Shown here in pieces: positions 6,651-8,053 of a stretch of 8,053 bases of DNA. The position numbers were made by a program, and so were the translations under genes. The notes under the pieces are model-generated. The model was not told the origin of the DNA, did no database searches, and worked only from the letters and a program-made list of their open reading frames with translations. The stretch spans positions 1 through 8,053 of the forward strand of contig LIBV01000043.1 of NCBI GenBank assembly GCA_001438335.1, written 5' to 3'. Each line of letters begins with the position of its first letter. Positions within the stretch are counted from its first letter, which is position 1. Origin of the DNA: Pelagibacteraceae bacterium BACL5 MAG-120820-bin39. Its GTDB lineage: Bacteria > Pseudomonadota > Alphaproteobacteria > Pelagibacterales > Pelagibacteraceae.

Positions 6651-7399
6651 TAAATTACCTTTGCTTCATTTTTAAGTTTTTGAACAAGTTCTGCAACATT
6701 AGCTACTTTAATTCCTGCTTTTCTTTTTGGTGGCTCCTCCACTTTGATTTGTTGAATTCTTGGAGATATATCAACACCAAGGTCAGAGGCGCTTAGAAGA
6801 TCTATAGTCTTTTTTTTTGCTTTCATTATATTTGGTAATGAAGCGTATCTTGGCTCATTAAGTCTTAAGTCACAAGTTACTACTGCTGGTAAATTAATTT
6901 CAATTGTCTCAAGCCCTTCATCAACTTCTCTAACTACTTCTAATTTATTATCTTTAACATCTATTTTTGATGCAAATGTAGCTTGTGGCCAATTCAAAAG
7001 TGCACTTAACATTTGACCGGTTTGATTACAATCATCATCAATTGCTTGTTTCCCCATTAAAACTAAATCAGGTTTTTCTTTATCAACTATTTTTTGTAAA
7101 AGCTTAGACACCATAAGAGGCTCTAAAATACCATCAGCTTTAACATGAATTCCTCGATCTGCTCCTACCGCTAATGCTTTTCTTACAGTTTCTTGAGCTT
7201 TTTCTTCACCAATTGTTACTGCAATAATTTCGGTTGCTTTTCCAGACTCTTTAATCTTTACCGCTTCTTCAACTGCATTGTCATCAGGTGGATTAGTTGA
7301 CATTTTAACGTTATCGGTGACTACTCCAGATTCGTCTTCTTTTACTCTGATTTGTACGTTGTAATCGATTACTCTTTTTACAGCGACTAAAATTTTCAT
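6650..7399 (-). CDS. etfB: Electron transfer flavoprotein beta subunit (EtfB/FixA)
   Basis: The AMP-binding subunit that docks to flavin dehydrogenases, 249 residues. It begins MKILVAVKRVIDYNVQIRV. NPPDDNAVEEAVKIKE (36-51) and MGKQAIDDDCNQTGQM (115-130) are the nucleotide-binding segments. LRLNEPRYASLPNIMKAKKK (178-197) is the recognition loop, with Leu188 at the position of the human anchoring leucine (Leu195) that inserts into partner dehydrogenases. The strong match to mitochondrial-type ETF in this loop supports a general acceptor able to serve several dehydrogenases. The start ATG shares one base with the stop of the upstream GcvT-fusion dehydrogenase gene (TAATG). It is read through into etfA by the same type of overlap. 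Confidence 0.97.
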   Translation of the reverse strand: MKILVAVKRVIDYNVQIRVKEDESGVVTDNVKMSTNPPDDNAVEEAVKIKESGKATEIIAVTIGEEKAQETVRKALAVGADRGIHVKADGILEPLMVSKLLQKIVDKEKPDLVLMGKQAIDDDCNQTGQMLSALLNWPQATFASKIDVKDNKLEVVREVDEGLETIEINLPAVVTCDLRLNEPRYASLPNIMKAKKKTIDLLSASDLGVDISPRIQQIKVEEPPKRKAGIKVANVAELVQKLKNEAKVI

Positions 7400-8053
7400 T
7401 AAGCTCTCAATAATTTATTTTCCGGATCGTAAGGACTTTCATCCATAATCGCAGCATCGTACATAGTTCCTAAAATATCTACTTTTAATTTTTGTCCAAT
7501 TGTCGCAAATTCAGGTTTGATCATTGCTAATGCCATAGATTTATCAAGTCTAAATCCATATTCTCCACCTGTTGCTCTACCTACAACTTGATCATTATAA
7601 TAAATTGGATTATTACCAAGTACATCAGCATCTGTAGTGTTATAAACTTCAAGCGTAACTAACTTGTTTTCAAAACCTTTTTCTCTCCATTTGTTTAAAG
7701 CTTCTAACCCTATAAAGTTTCCTTTGTTAGGATGAATAAATCTATCTAAACCTGACTCATAAGGTGAATATTCAATTGACATTTCGGTTCCGACTAATTT
7801 GTAAGATTTCTCCAATCTTAAACTATTCATTGCTCTAATTCCAAAAGGTTTTAAACCTAGATCTTTTCCAGCTTCCATCAATTTATCAAAAATATGATTT
7901 TGATATTCAATTGGATGATGTAATTCCCAGCCAAGTTCACCAACAAAATTTACTCGCATGGCATTAACTGGTGCATAACCTACATTAATATTTTGTGACG
8001 TAAGCCATTTGAAATTTTCATTTGAAAAATCATCTGTAGAAACTTTTTGCATT
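7399..8053 (-). CDS. Dimethylglycine/sarcosine dehydrogenase-like GcvT-fusion protein, C-terminal part (5' end outside window)
   Basis: Only the last 217 or so codons are inside the window. The reading frame is open at the right edge and the Met at 8052 is internal to the expected domain, so this is not the true start. What is visible is the folate-binding GcvT-like region and its C-terminal barrel: VNAMRVNFVGELGWELHHP, GIRAMNSLRLEKSYKLVGTE, SPYESGLDRFI and GNFIGLEAL, then GRATGGEYGFRLDKSMALAMI and the terminal SPYDPENKLLRA. This arrangement is typical of the C-terminus of about 800-residue FAD-dependent dimethylglycine or sarcosine dehydrogenases, which demethylate the substrate and pass the one-carbon unit to tetrahydrofolate. 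The N-terminal FAD domain is not seen, so a stand-alone GcvT-like protein cannot be fully excluded, nor can the substrate be set. Its stop overlaps the etfB start, which fits an enzyme that reduces ETF. Confidence 0.85.
   Translation of the reverse strand, partial: MQKVSTDDFSNENFKWLTSQNINVGYAPVNAMRVNFVGELGWELHHPIEYQNHIFDKLMEAGKDLGLKPFGIRAMNSLRLEKSYKLVGTEMSIEYSPYESGLDRFIHPNKGNFIGLEALNKWREKGFENKLVTLEVYNTTDADVLGNNPIYYNDQVVGRATGGEYGFRLDKSMALAMIKPEFATIGQKLKVDILGTMYDAAIMDESPYDPENKLLRA

Noticed and set aside
6602..6796. 64-codon plus-strand open frame spanning the etfB/etfA junction, with hydrophobic Phe/Leu/Cys-rich content
   Set aside because: Could look like a small membrane protein, but it is antisense to two conserved genes and its hydrophobicity follows from reversed Lys/Glu-rich codons.
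7399..8052. Treating the 217-codon frame as a complete small GcvT-like protein starting at 8052
   Set aside because: The frame stays open to the window edge and begins in the middle of the GcvT-like domain, so the Met is internal to a larger protein.

Overview
The window is AT-rich (roughly 30% GC by eye), densely packed coding DNA from what looks like a streamlined marine alphaproteobacterium, most likely SAR11/Pelagibacterales. Four things point that way: the base composition, near-zero intergenic spacing, alphaproteobacterial-type HisI, LysR and ETF sequences, and a gene mix typical of SAR11 (methylated-glycine oxidation, AcuI-type reductase, one periplasmic ferric-iron binding protein). 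The assignment is inference; there is no rRNA here. No tRNA, CRISPR array, insertion sequence or prophage gene was seen.

Layout, left to right. (1) 1-512, minus: 5' part of a ferric-iron ABC transporter substrate-binding protein (FutA/FbpA type) that runs off the left edge. (2) 513-604: the longest non-coding stretch, holding a near-perfect 21-bp palindrome of Fur-box type next to a -35-like TTGACT. (3) 605-3119, minus: a tight cluster read in the order folE, acuI-like reductase, lysR-type regulator, with gaps of 4 and 0 bp. (4) 3120-3177: a 58-bp divergent intergenic region. (5) 3178-4020, plus: hisI followed with no gap by a DUF2237 gene. (6) 4021-4054: a 34-bp convergent junction with a T8A6 tract. 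(7) 4055-8053, minus: read in the order dimethylglycine-dehydrogenase-like GcvT-fusion enzyme (3' end only), etfB, etfA, ETF-ubiquinone oxidoreductase.

The clearest functional unit is the right-hand cluster. A flavin dehydrogenase that demethylates a methylated glycine would pass electrons to the ETF heterodimer (EtfAB), and ETF-QO would pass them to the membrane quinone pool. The first two junctions are TAATG stop/start overlaps, which suggests translational coupling. The middle of the window carries housekeeping enzymes (GTP cyclohydrolase I for folate, phosphoribosyl-AMP cyclohydrolase for histidine), an acryloyl-CoA-reductase-type enzyme with a LysR regulator, and a conserved cysteine-rich protein of unknown function. 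The left edge is an iron-uptake gene that appears to be under iron control. I found no convincing evidence of an entirely new system; the most useful leads are the iron operator, the dehydrogenase-to-quinone operon, and the hisI-DUF2237 pair.
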